Positions 50,539-61,067 of a stretch of 64,000 nucleotides of DNA are shown here, one piece after another (the first letter of the stretch is position 1; each line of letters opens with the position of its first letter). A program made the position numbers and the translations under genes. The stretch lies in the NCBI GenBank assembly GCA_024707305.1, contig JANPZZ010000026.1, forward strand, positions 248,001 to 312,000. The letters are read 5' to 3'. The notes under the pieces are model-generated. The model did no database searches, had not been told where the DNA came from, and saw only the letters and a program-made list of their open reading frames with translations. This stretch comes from Chitinophagaceae bacterium. Its GTDB lineage: Bacteria; Bacteroidota; Bacteroidia; Chitinophagales; Chitinophagaceae.

Positions 50539-50946
50539 ATGAAGCCCCTGCAAATCGTCATATTTTTTGCCCTTGTTTCTCTGCTTTCACTTTCCTGCCG
50601 CAAAGACAGGGAAGGGGTGAACAATTTCTCCTGCGATGGGGTAGCACGTTCCCTTGTCATGGAAGATGTGGAGGCGCTTCGCGATATTCTTGAACCGATG
50701 ATGGCTTCACTCGAAGTGGCAGATGGCGATTCAGACGCGCAATCGAAGTTGTTATCTGTTGTCGAGTTCCTCGACGAATGCAACAACCTTGAAGCCTCAT
50801 TGCTTTGCTTCGAATGTGTTTATGCTACGCCACCTCAATCTGAAATCAGCGTGAAGGTTTCATCAGGATCGAACCCGGTAACAAAAATCATTGATATCTC
50901 GCGTGACAACAATGGGAAATTCCGTGTTGTTGGTATTCATAATTAA
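50539..50946 (+). CDS. small lipoprotein of unknown function
   Basis: I do not recognise this 135-aa protein. ATG 50539 gives a lipoprotein signal (VSLLSLSC, then RKDREGV). The mature part has five further Cys residues in small clusters (NFSCDG, DECNN, LLCFECV), suggesting disulfides. It stands alone between the GH125 terminator and a convergent SRPBCC gene. Confidence 0.6.
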   Translation: MKPLQIVIFFALVSLLSLSCRKDREGVNNFSCDGVARSLVMEDVEALRDILEPMMASLEVADGDSDAQSKLLSVVEFLDECNNLEASLLCFECVYATPPQSEISVKVSSGSNPVTKIIDISRDNNGKFRVVGIHN

Positions 50947-50973
50947 TAGTCAACCGGTTTTTACGTACTCCAG

Positions 50974-51420
50974 TTAAGCTTCAGCAATTTCTTTCAGTTT
51001 CGCCAGTGCTACGGGCCATGTCTGGTCGAAGTAATCAGCATATTGTTCAACGGTGTCAACTTCAATAGATAGGAGTGTGCCACCACCTTTGGGTTCAAAG
51101 CTGTAGTTCTCGTGTGTTCCGGCAAATGCTTCTACGGCAGGGCCTTCGGTTATTTCTTTGCCATCTTCCAAAATTCCGTAGTGTTCGATTGATACAAACT
51201 TGTTTGGTATATTTTCAGCGATACGCGCAACCATCCCGCCTTTTTTGCCTTCGTGTTCGCCAATAAAATAAATCTTATCACCCTTACCCCAGCTGCCTTC
51301 ATAGGTTGATGTAGGATTGAATGCGGCCGTCCATTGCTCATATGATTTCTTTTCAAGCATTGTATTAAAAACTTTCTCAGCCGGTGCGTTGATGGTAACG
51401 TTGTAGTGTACTTTTTTCAT
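50974..51420 (-). CDS. SRPBCC (AHSA1/START-like) domain protein
   Basis: This cytoplasmic protein of 148 aa has the helix-grip fold seen in the AHSA1 group: an N-terminal VTINAPAEKVFNTM, central strand WGKGDKIYFIG, and the long C-terminal helix DYFDQTWPVALAKLKEIAEA. Such proteins bind hydrophobic ligands or act in stress responses; no specific function can be assigned. It is convergent with the small lipoprotein and divergent from the DMT gene. Confidence 0.8.
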   Translation of the reverse strand: MKKVHYNVTINAPAEKVFNTMLEKKSYEQWTAAFNPTSTYEGSWGKGDKIYFIGEHEGKKGGMVARIAENIPNKFVSIEHYGILEDGKEITEGPAVEAFAGTHENYSFEPKGGGTLLSIEVDTVEQYADYFDQTWPVALAKLKEIAEA

Positions 51421-51518
51421 GTTGCAGGTTTTAATTGGTTAACGTTTAGAATTCAAAGCTACGACAAAGAGCAGGCCGCGAACAGGGGAATTGAGGCGTT
51501 TTTAGGGGGTGGATGCGA

Positions 51519-51554
51519 CGATGGATGATCGATCATCGATCCTCCCTATTTTTG
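51519..51554 (+). promoter_or_regulatory. GATGATCGATCATC palindrome next to a TATTTTTG -7 element
   Basis: A short CGATGATC-family palindrome (around 51525-51538) lies just upstream of TATTTTTG (51547-51554), a match to TAnnTTTG. Transcription would start near 51561, eight bases before the DMT start codon. The repeat word therefore occupies the space where RNA polymerase contacts the -33 region. Confidence 0.5.
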
Positions 51555-51568
51555 CCTAAATTTTCCCA

Positions 51569-52009
51569 ATGAAATGGCTTTGGATCGTAATGGCGTTCTT
51601 CTCTGGCGCAGTGTTGCCGATACAGGCAGGATTAAACTCGAAAATGGGAAAAGGCGTTGGGAATCCGGTATATGCAGCATTAATATCCTTTATTGTAGGT
51701 GCAATAGGGCTGACGCTGTATATATTATTTACAAAACAGCAGGTTTCCTGGACAGGCATCTCCCGCATGCCCGCCTATGTGTGGACCGGTGGACTATTAG
51801 GCGCTTTTTATGTAACGGCCATCGTTGTTTTGTTCCCACAACTCGGCCCTGCCCTTACCTTTGGACTGGTAGTGGCCGGGCAAATGCTAATATCGGTCCT
51901 ACTCGAACATTTTAATATCTTAACCCATCAACCCAACCCTTTTAACTGGTGGCGGCTGCTGGGGATATTAATGATTGTGGGCGGCGTGATTATCGTACGT
52001 AAATTTTGA
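51569..52009 (+). CDS. DMT-superfamily YdcZ/DUF606-type membrane protein
   Basis: This inner-membrane protein of 146 aa has four to five hydrophobic segments. MAFFSGAVLPIQAGLNSKMG and ALTFGLVVAGQMLISVLLEH are typical of the DUF606 family of small DMT half-transporters. These act as dimers; substrates are mostly unknown. It is followed after 23 bases by a Dps gene, and the two may be cotranscribed. Confidence 0.82.
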   Translation: MKWLWIVMAFFSGAVLPIQAGLNSKMGKGVGNPVYAALISFIVGAIGLTLYILFTKQQVSWTGISRMPAYVWTGGLLGAFYVTAIVVLFPQLGPALTFGLVVAGQMLISVLLEHFNILTHQPNPFNWWRLLGILMIVGGVIIVRKF

Positions 52010-52032
52010 TTTTTTACTTAAACTGAATAGTT

Positions 52033-52506
52033 ATGGAACCACGGATTGGAATCACTAAAGATAACCGGCAGAAAGTTGCTGTTGCTTTAAGCACCATGCT
52101 GGCCGATGAGTTCGTATTATATCTTAAAACAAGAAACGCACACTGGAACGTGGAAGGTCCGGACTTTCACGAAAAGCATCTTTTCTTTGAATCGCAATAC
52201 GATCAGTTAGATGAAATAATGGACGAAGTTGCGGAACGCATTCGCATGATCGGTCACTATGCACCCGCTACACTGCAACAGTATTCGCAATTAACAAGAT
52301 TGTCGGAGCTTAGTCGTGAAAAAAATGACAGCGCTGGTTTCGTAACAGAATTGCTGGCCGACCACGAAAGCATTATCGAAAATCTTCGCGCGCATATCAA
52401 CCATTTTGCCAGTGAACTCGGCGATGCAGGCACCAGCGATTTCATTACCGGCCTGATGGAAAAACATGAAAAGATGGCCTGGATGTTACGGGCACAATTG
52501 AAATAA
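52033..52506 (+). CDS. dps: Dps-family ferritin-like DNA-protection protein
   Basis: This is a 157-aa four-helix protein that forms a hollow dodecamer, oxidises Fe(II) with peroxide and shields DNA. Ferroxidase residues line up with E. coli Dps at identical spacing: His37 (NAHWN), His49, Glu53 in place of Asp, Asp64 and Glu68. The N-terminus is short, without the Lys-rich DNA-binding tail. Cytoplasmic. The gene is intact and lies behind the DMT gene. Confidence 0.9.
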   Translation: MEPRIGITKDNRQKVAVALSTMLADEFVLYLKTRNAHWNVEGPDFHEKHLFFESQYDQLDEIMDEVAERIRMIGHYAPATLQQYSQLTRLSELSREKNDSAGFVTELLADHESIIENLRAHINHFASELGDAGTSDFITGLMEKHEKMAWMLRAQLK

Positions 52507-52638
52507 CAGGCAAATATTATTCTCGTAATATATATTCCCGATGTAGGTAGAAAGACAATGGGTGGTTAACAGCACGCTATGCCGAAACTAACTTCAACGC
52601 GATCCTGAAAACTTAACACTTATCACTATCTTGTTTCC

Positions 52639-55533
52639 GTGAAACGGATTATTTTTTACTTACTGCTGCTGGTTGGCATAGAGCATCTTCATGCGCAGAA
52701 TACGATTGGCGTACCACAGATCGTAAATTATAATAAACAGAGTTATGGCGCCGGTAGCCAAAACTGGAATATTACCCAGGACGAAACGGGCATACTCTAT
52801 TTTGCTAATAATGACGGGCTACTCAGCTTTGATGGTACTTACTGGCGCATCTATCCGTTGCCTAATAAAACAATCGTGCGCTCTGTACTGGCAGTGGGGG
52901 ATAAAATTTTCGTAGGCGGACAGGGTGAAATCGGATATTTCTCTCCCAATGTTTCAGGCGATCTGGCTTATACTTCGCTGAACCCATTTATAACCGCAAC
53001 CGACAATGACTTTGCGGATGTATGGAATATTGTCGCTTATAATGATGTTGTTTTCTTTCGTACAAATTATAAGTTACTTGAATGGAATAACAATTCAATC
53101 AAAGTACATCGTAGCAGCAACTGGGGCTACCTGGGGGTTGCCAATGGACTTTTACTAGCACGACAGAATGATGTAGGATTGGTTTATTATGAGAATGGAG
53201 AATGGAAACCAAAGATAAAAAGTGGAACCCTGCCGGGAGGCAACATGATGTTGCGATCTATAGTGGAGATGAACGGCGACAGTATTTTGCTGGTAACCCT
53301 GTTCGATGGATTGTTTGTATTAAATAAAGACACACTTACTCCTCTTAATACCGATGTTGCAAAGCAGCTTCGATCTCGCAGTATATCTTCCGCATGTAAG
53401 CTTCCGGGAAATCGAATCGCATTGGCCACAAACCTTGGCGGTTGCACCATCATTGATACAAGAGGAAATTTTGTTCAGTCATTCACGCGTTCCGAAGGTA
53501 TTCAGAATAACAATGTATTGAGTGTATTGAGCGATCGTGATGGAAATATCTGGCTGGGGCTTGATAACGGAATTGACCTGGTGGCTGGAAGCAACTCGAT
53601 CCGCAATATTTTTCCGGATGGAGATGATCGTCACGCGGGTTATACTTCAATCATACACAACAACCGCCTTTACCTGGGCGTGGCCACCGGTGTTTTCAGT
53701 GTTGCTCTCGACAACAAGCAGGATGATATCAGTTACACGTTGGGCAGTTTTGATTTTATTCGCAATACTGAAGGCCAGGTATGGACGCTCTCGGTGGTGA
53801 ATGATATGCTCCTGATGGGGCATAATAAAGGTGCTTTTATACTGGAAGGCGCTACCGCAAGAGCAATTGATACACGCATGGGATTCTGGGGCTTTCAGCA
53901 ATTAGTTCCCGGCCAACCTGAATCCATGATTGTTGCAGGTACATATAATGGCATCAGTTTCGCAAATCCTGTTTCGAAGAATAATATTCAATTTGCAGTA
54001 AATACAAAGGTTGAATCTGCCCGTTTTGTAGCTATTGGAAATGATGTAATCTGGATCGCACATCCGTATAAAGGATTGTATAAAATATTGTTTGATAAAA
54101 ACGGAATTGGCGAAGCTTCGCGATATGAAGACAAACAGAAAATTTTATCAGGCAATCATAATAAAATATTCAAACTGCGCGACCGGATTATTCTCAGTAC
54201 CGACAACGGTATTTTTGAATATGACCATAAATCAAAAGACTTTGTACCGGCCACCTGGCTTCGTCAGTTGATTGGAGAAGCACCGGTTGGATATATTAAA
54301 AGAAGACCAGTACGGAAATATCTGGTTCAGCCGCCAGCGGCAAATGGCTGTACTCGATCGCAATTTTCCCGAACCGCGCATTATCGCCTTTCCTGAAATT
54401 GATAACCGCATCATGGCGGCGGGTTTTGAAAATGTTCTTGTGGTGGACAGCAACAATGTATTGATCGCATCTGAAAAGGTTTTTTCCATATCAACTACTC
54501 GGCTTATCGCAATAAACGGCAGCCATTACATGCGCTGATTCGTCGTGTTCAATCGACCAACGATAGTATGCGGTTGGTGTTTGGTGGTTATGGACGCGTA
54601 GACGAAACACCCGCTTTGCGCTTCAATCAAAATGCCCTGCGCTTTGAGTTTTCGTCCACACTTTATGGACAAAGTAGCAATACTCAGTATAGTTTTTTTC
54701 TGGAAGGTTTTGACCAGGACTGGTCGGAATGGAGTGGAAGAACAGAAAAAGACTATACCAACCTACCCGCGGGTTCTTATGTGTTTAGATTAAAATGCCG
54801 GAATAACTTATATAATGAATCCGAAACGGTGAGTTACGCCTTTAAAGTGTATCCACCCTGGTACCAAACCTGGTGGGCTTACACTTTGATGTTGCTTTTG
54901 TTTTTTGCGCTGCTCTATCTTTTTTATAAACGACAACAGCGGAAATACAAACGCCAGCAGCAGGCGCGACTGGCAGCGCAGCAGCGGAAATACGACGAAG
55001 AGCAAAAGCAATTGCAACTGCAACACCAGCTGGAAATACAGGAGCAGGAAAAGGAAATCGTAGAACTAAAGAACAAAAACCTGCAGTCGGAAGTGGAACA
55101 TAAAAACAGCGAGCTGGCATCGGCTACCATGAACCTGGTGCAGAAGAAGGAGATGTTGTCAAAGATTAAAAACGACCTGGTGCAGTTCCGCGAAATACCG
55201 GATAGCGACAAAGCCCAGAAAGAATTTCAGAAAATTCTCCGCCTGATTGATAAGGAGCTTGACCACAATGAGGAGTGGGAGCAGTTTGCCGTACACTTCG
55301 ACAGCGTGCACGCCAATTACCTCAAAAAGCTGAAAGATCGCTACCCGTCGTTGAGTACGGCCGACCTGAAACTGGCAGCTTACCTCCGGCTGAACCTGAG
55401 CTCGAAAGAGATTGCCCAGCTGTTGAATATTTCTATCCGCGGGGTGGAAACGAGCCGCTACCGGCTGCGTAAAAAACTGGATATGCCGGCCGAAGCCAAC
55501 CTGTTTGACTACCTGATTCAGGTAACGGCTTAA
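52639..55533 (+). CDS. SusR-like membrane regulator: beta-propeller, Y_Y_Y, LuxR-type HTH (two frame breaks)
   Basis: This one-component sensor-regulator is about 964 aa. A GTG start at 52639 gives the signal peptide IIFYLLLLVGIEHLHAQ. A periplasmic two-component-type propeller follows (DGLLSFDGTYWRIYPL, LSDRDGNIWLGLDNG). Then come a Y_Y_Y domain (FFLEGFDQDWSEWS), a membrane helix (AYTLMLLLFFALLYLFY), a Gln/Glu-rich coiled coil and a C-terminal GerE-like helix-turn-helix (LSSKEIAQLLNISIRGVETS). No histidine-kinase domain is present. Frame breaks lie at A4 54298-54301 and T6 54480-54485 and compensate. It probably activates the SusC/D locus starting 200 bases downstream; that gap has no clear promoter motif. 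Confidence 0.87.
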
Positions 55534-55733
55534 TCCCGCGGCAGTCCAAAAATTCAGGTCGGTTTTTTCGCAACATCAATCCAAATTTACCTGAGACGTA
55601 GATTGTAAACACCTAAATTATTGTTTTTCAATAATAAATTAATTTCTTGTAGAGGTTTTGGCGTAGTGTTTTTTTTGGCAAAAGGGCTATTTCAGGCGCA
55701 ATTTTGAAGGGCACAAACTAAATTGCTGCTTGT

Positions 55734-58700
55734 ATGAAAATCAAAATTGCCCGCCCCGGGCCAATGCTTCCTTGTTGGAAACCGGTCCTCGTTTCCACAT
55801 TATTAATTCTACTAATTCAACTCATTTCTCATCCGGTACTGGCGCAGTCCAAATTGGTTACCGGTACTGTTACCAATTCCGCCGGTTCGCCGATGGGTGG
55901 TGTAAACGTATCTGTAAAAGGAAGTACCGTGGGTACAACCACCAACGACGCCGGCCGCTTCCAGCTCAATGCTGATCTGGGAGCCGTGCTGGTGTTTTCT
56001 TATGCGGGTTTTCACGAACGCGAAGAAACGGTTGATGCACGTACCAGCATTGAAGTAAAGCTGGAAGAAAATCTTCAATCACTTGAAAATGTGGTGGTTG
56101 TAGGTTATGGCACCCAGAAAAAAGTGAATATGAGCGGCGCCGTGGCGCAACTTTCCGGTAAAGAACTGGAAAACCGCCCCGCAGCCAATCTCACTGGCGC
56201 TTTACAGGGTATGCTCCCGGGCGTAACCGTCTACCGCGGTAGTGGTCAGCCTGGCGCAGAAGGATACGGCTTCCGTATTCGTGGATTCTCTTCATCCAAT
56301 GCCGCCTCTCCGCTGGTGCTGGTGGATGGAGTGGAGCAGGATCTGAACCTGCTGGATCCCAATGATATCGCATCGATTTCCGTATTGAAAGACGCATCTG
56401 CATCAGCTATTTATGGCGCACGCGCGGCATCGGGTGTGGTGCTGGTAACTACCAAGCAGGGTAGTGGAGGACAGACTCGTGTAAACCTTTCTTCTTACTA
56501 TGGTATTAATATTACCGCTCGCCAGCCGCAACGCCTCAACTCATGGGATGAGCAAACCCTGATTGATGAAGCGCGGTTTAACGCAACCGGCAGCCGCGAG
56601 TTTAACGACGAACAACGTGAGTGGCTGGCTAACCCCAACTTCTCTTATCGCCCGAACCCCACTGCGGATCGCTGGGAATACTTTGGCAACAACAACTGGG
56701 TGAAAGAAGGGATGGATAAAATCAATCACCAGAACAGCCAGTCGATTTCAGTAAGTGGCGGTGATAAAAAAACGAATTACCTGATTTCAGGCGGTTACTA
56801 CCGACGCGATGGTGTGCTGCGTTATGGTCCGGACGACAACACGCGTTACAACCTGAAACTAAATCTGAATTCTGAAATCAACAAATACCTCAGCCTGAAA
56901 GTAACGGCAGCTTATATCGGGTCTTTCACACGCGAGAACTCATACGGCACAGAACAAATCATTAACCGTTTGTACAGGAGCCGTACCCGCCAGAACCTTT
57001 ACACACCTGAAGAAGATGTAACAGGACAAAAATTCAATGGTGATTTGCAGATCAACCCTGTCGACATTCAGCAGAATGCCGGCATGGAAACTCGCGATTA
57101 CGAAACCTTTACCGGTACGCTGAACCTGAAAGTAAAGAACCTGGTAAAAGGATTGACGCTCGATATCGTTGCATGGCGTAACCAGAATGCTTATAACATG
57201 GAGAACAACAGTCGCTCCCTGTTTTGGTATGGCCGTAGCATCAATACCGTTCGTTTCCAGATCAACGCTCCTAATACCATGCGTTTGATCAAAAACAAAG
57301 GTTATCAAAATAACGGGCAGGCATTTCTTACATACCAGTTAGATAAAGGTGATCATTCGTTTAAAGTGATGCAGGGTGCACAGTTTGAAGAGTATCGCAA
57401 AGACGAGTTACAGGCATCCGCACAAAGCATGATCAACAACCGCTTCTTCAGTATGAACTTTGCCGATCCGTTAACTAAAACATCAACCGACCTTGTGCAG
57501 ACATGGGCAATGGCTTCTTTCTTTGGTCGCTTGAACTATAGTTTCCGCAATCGTTACATTTTCGAAGCTTCTTATCGTTATGATGGTAGCTCACGACTTG
57601 CACCGGAACGTCGTTGGGATGTTTTCCCTTCATTCTCGGCAGCATGGCGTTTCAGCGAAGAGAATTTTATGCAGAACCTGGATTTTATCAACGAAGCAAA
57701 AATTCGTGCATCCTGGGGTGAGCTGGGTAATGGATCAGCGATCGGTTTGTATGATTATATTCCCTTGCTCGTGAGTGGTATCAGCACTTCAAATAACCTG
57801 GTGTTTAATGATGTGCGTACACAATACATTTATCAGAGCAGGCTTGCATCTCCATTGAAAACATGGGAAACGATTCGCCAGACAAATATCGGTTTAGATC
57901 TTACCATGCTGCGCAACCGACTCACATTTACTGCAGATTACTATGTGAAGTATAATGTTGATATGCTTGCGTTTCTAAACCTGCCTAATATCATTGGTGT
58001 AGATCTTCCTCCGGTGAACGTGGGTAAACTGAAATCATGGGGTTGGGAACTCGATGCACGCTGGCGCGATCGTATCGGTAAACTGGAATACCGTGTTGGA
58101 TTTAATATTTCTGACAACCAGAATAAATTGTTGAAATACGAAGGTGTGAACTCAATCGGAAGTGGTGGTGTCATCAACCTCCTTGAAGGTTACCCAATGA
58201 ATAGTGTGTGGGGATACAAAACCGGAGGATATTTCTCCAGTGCTGAGGATGCAAATCGCTATCGTCAGACAGTGCAGTATCCATTCTTTGCCAACTATAC
58301 TGCGGGTGATATGCGCTATCTCGATCTGAATGGAGACGGTGTAATCAATGCAGGTGATGGTACTCCTGAGAATTCCGGTGACCTGGTTTATCTCGGAACT
58401 ACCAACGCACGATATACATATGGATTTGATCTCGGTCTGAGCTGGAAAAATTTTGATTTCACTGCATTCTTCCAGGGCGTATTCGACCGCAGCTTCCTCA
58501 TCAATGAAGGTACATTGTCGCCATTACTGGGTACAGCAGATATGCCATGGACAATTCACATGGATCGCTGGACACCTGAAAATCCAAATGCATTTTTCCC
58601 ACGTATGTATCAAACCAGCGCACATAATTTCCGTCCATCTGATAAGTGGGTACAAAACGGAAATTATCTACGTCTGAAAAAATATCCAGATTGGATATAA

Positions 58701-58875
58701 GATTCCTGTGAAGACAGGATTTGTACGCAGCCTGCAGGTTTATGTATCAGGACAGGATTTGTGGGAATCAACAAAAGTGATGCGTGTGTTTGATCCAGAG
58801 GTTGGCAACAACGTAAGCGCAACAACTTATCCTTTCTATCGTACCGTAGCGTTTGGTATCAATGCTTCATTTTAA
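55734..58875 (+). CDS. susC: second SusC/RagA-type TonB-dependent transporter (frameshifted near the end)
   Basis: This outer-membrane importer is about 1046 aa. The signal peptide ends LISHPVLAQ. There is no STN domain, consistent with control by the upstream SusR-like protein instead of a sigma/anti-sigma pair. CarboxypepD_reg (VTGTVTNSAGSPMGGVNVSV) is followed by the plug (VVVGYGTQKKVNMSGAV, DGVEQDLNLLDP) and a barrel. The frame breaks in the A6 run at 58677-58682. The other frame continues NIQIGYKIPVKTGFVRSLQV to the end TVAFGINASF at 58875, the standard TonB-receptor terminus. Confidence 0.92.
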
Positions 58876-58888
58876 TTAATTAAGAAAC

Positions 58889-60539
58889 ATGAAAAAGTCT
58901 ATCATATTTTCCAGTCTTTTCTCAGCATTGCTGATCGTAGGCTGTGGTAAGATTGAACGTTTTTCCGGAAACAGAATTCACCGATGCTGATTTCTGGAAT
59001 TCGGAAACCGACCTGATGAATGCCGCCAACCGGATGTACCAGCAACTATCGGCCGATTGGATCGATAACCGTGGCGACGATGCATTAAATCAGAATCCCA
59101 ACCTGGTAAGTAATGGCCAGCGTGATGCTCCAAACACAAGTGGTGACTGGAACAATCGTTACGATGAAATTTTCACCGCCAATAATATCCTTCAAAAAGG
59201 AGGAAAAGCAGATGTTACGGAAGCGGTGCGCAACCGTTATTTTGGCGAAGCTCGATTCTTCAGGGCTTATGCTTATTCCAAACTCGTGAAGTTGTATGGT
59301 GATGTTCCTTTGGTAATGAAAACACTGGATATTAATTCGCCCGAGTTATTTATGCCAAGAACGCCACGCCAGGTTGTGATTGATAGCATTTATGCTGACC
59401 TGGATTTTGCTGCGCAATGGTTGCCCACACGTGCTGCGTTGCCTGCAAACCAGTTTGGGCGCGTAACAAAAAGTACTGCACTCGCCTTGAAGGCAAGGGT
59501 AGCGCTTTACGAAGGCACACGCGCTAAATATCATGCAGACGGCAGCAGCAACTGGCAACAACATTTGGATGTGGCGATCGCTGCAGCAGAAGAAGTGATG
59601 ACACAGGGTCATGTTCTTTTCAACAACTACGGCAATCTTTTCCTGGCAGCTGGAGAAGGCAATGCTAATCGTGAATTGCTGCTTGTGAAGATTTTTGGCG
59701 TAAGCAATACAAATGTATTGTTGGGACATAATAACTCACGAGATCTGGAAAACGGACGTATGGCGCCAACGCGCAACCTGATCCGTCACTATTTATATGC
59801 GGATGGATTGCCTGCGTGGAAACTGGATAATACACCTTCTTCAACTGTATCTCCACTATTCGTACCTGAGGCGGATGAACCAAGCTACAATACCATTCTC
59901 GATAATCGTGACCCACGTGTAGCTGCAACCTATTTCCGCGCTGGCGATGTGGCATACCAGGGTCCCTGGATTCCCCGCACTACCCTTGGGTCGCGCACTG
60001 CATTTGCTGCAAAAAAAGGTTTCAGCATTGCCGACCAGGTATTAAATGCAGCAACGGTTGACAGGATTCTGATCCGCTACGCAGAAGTGCTTTTGATCCT
60101 TGCGGAAGCGAAGTTTGAAAGAAATGGAAGCATCAGCGATGATGATCTGAACAGAACGATTAACCAGCTGCGTACCCGTGCAGGATTCAATGTGTTTCTT
60201 ACCAATGCATTTGTAACCACACATAATCTCGACATGCTGGAAGAAATTCGTCGTGAAAGAACAGTAGAGCTGGCACTGGAAGGCTTCCGTTACGATGATC
60301 TCATTCGTTGGAAACTTGCAGAAGTATTGTTGCCAAAGGATATGCTGGGTGCAAAGTACATCGAATCTGAATGGGTGGGTACTAACCAGAATACGCTGAA
60401 CATGAATGCCGACAAAGTTCTCATTGCGGAACCAGCATCTACACGCACATTTAATCCTTTACGTGATTACCTGTATCCTGTCCCTATCAATGAAATCACG
60501 CTGAGTGGCGGCAATGTAACGCAAAACCCAAACTGGTAA
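58889..60539 (+). CDS. susD: second SusD-like glycan-binding lipoprotein (frameshifted near the start)
   Basis: This surface lipoprotein of about 549 aa is of the RagB/SusD type. ATG 58889 gives a lipobox (LLIVGC, then GKIERF). Removing one T from T5 at 58960-58964 joins this to PETEFTDADFWNSETDLMNA. Helical TPR-like features such as NRYFGEARFFRAYAYSKLVK and the C-terminal RRERTVELALEGFRYDDLIR are family hallmarks. It follows SusC by 13 bases. Confidence 0.92.
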
Positions 60540-60557
60540 AACATTTAATCTAAAGAA

Positions 60558-61067
60558 ATGAAAAAGATATTCGCCATCATAACAGTCGCGTCTGTGTTGC
60601 TGTTTACTTCCTGCGAGAAAAGGGACTATCCTGCCGGCCTGGAAGAAATGGAGCACCACTACTACGCCATTTTTGTACCCAACAACAATACAAACGTTGT
60701 GGTGCAACGTACACAAACAGAACTTTTGAAATTCCCTGTTCAATTTTATTCAAATTTTACCAGAGGATATGACGCTGTTGGAAAATATGTACTCACAACA
60801 GCTGCGTATGAACCTGCAGCTGCAGTTCGCGGAGTAGACTTTGAAATTGTAGACAGAAACGGAAATGTACTTCCCTCGTCGGATACAACATATACGCTGG
60901 TATTTCCGCAGGCAAAAAAAGTGGTGGATACCATCTATGTGAAATTGCTCAATAATCCTGCGCCCGGAACAAGGAAAATGGAATTGAGAATGATAGAAAA
61001 CCAGACAGACCAGTTTTACGTAGATATTTTCTCCACTGCCTGCCGCAGGCCGGTGGAAATCCGCTAA
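60558..61067 (+). CDS. lipoprotein of the second SusC/D locus, putative glycan-binding role
   Basis: I do not recognise a named domain in this 169-aa protein. The lipobox is LLFTSC followed by EKRDYPAG. The mature part looks like one beta-sandwich domain (FPVQFYSNFTRGYDAVGKYV, EIVDRNGNVLPSSDTTYTL), similar in style to the DUF1735-like N-domains of surface glycan-binding proteins. It lies between susD and the GH5 gene; its stop codon ends at 61067, the first base of the GH5 start codon. Confidence 0.65.
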   Translation: MKKIFAIITVASVLLFTSCEKRDYPAGLEEMEHHYYAIFVPNNNTNVVVQRTQTELLKFPVQFYSNFTRGYDAVGKYVLTTAAYEPAAAVRGVDFEIVDRNGNVLPSSDTTYTLVFPQAKKVVDTIYVKLLNNPAPGTRKMELRMIENQTDQFYVDIFSTACRRPVEIR

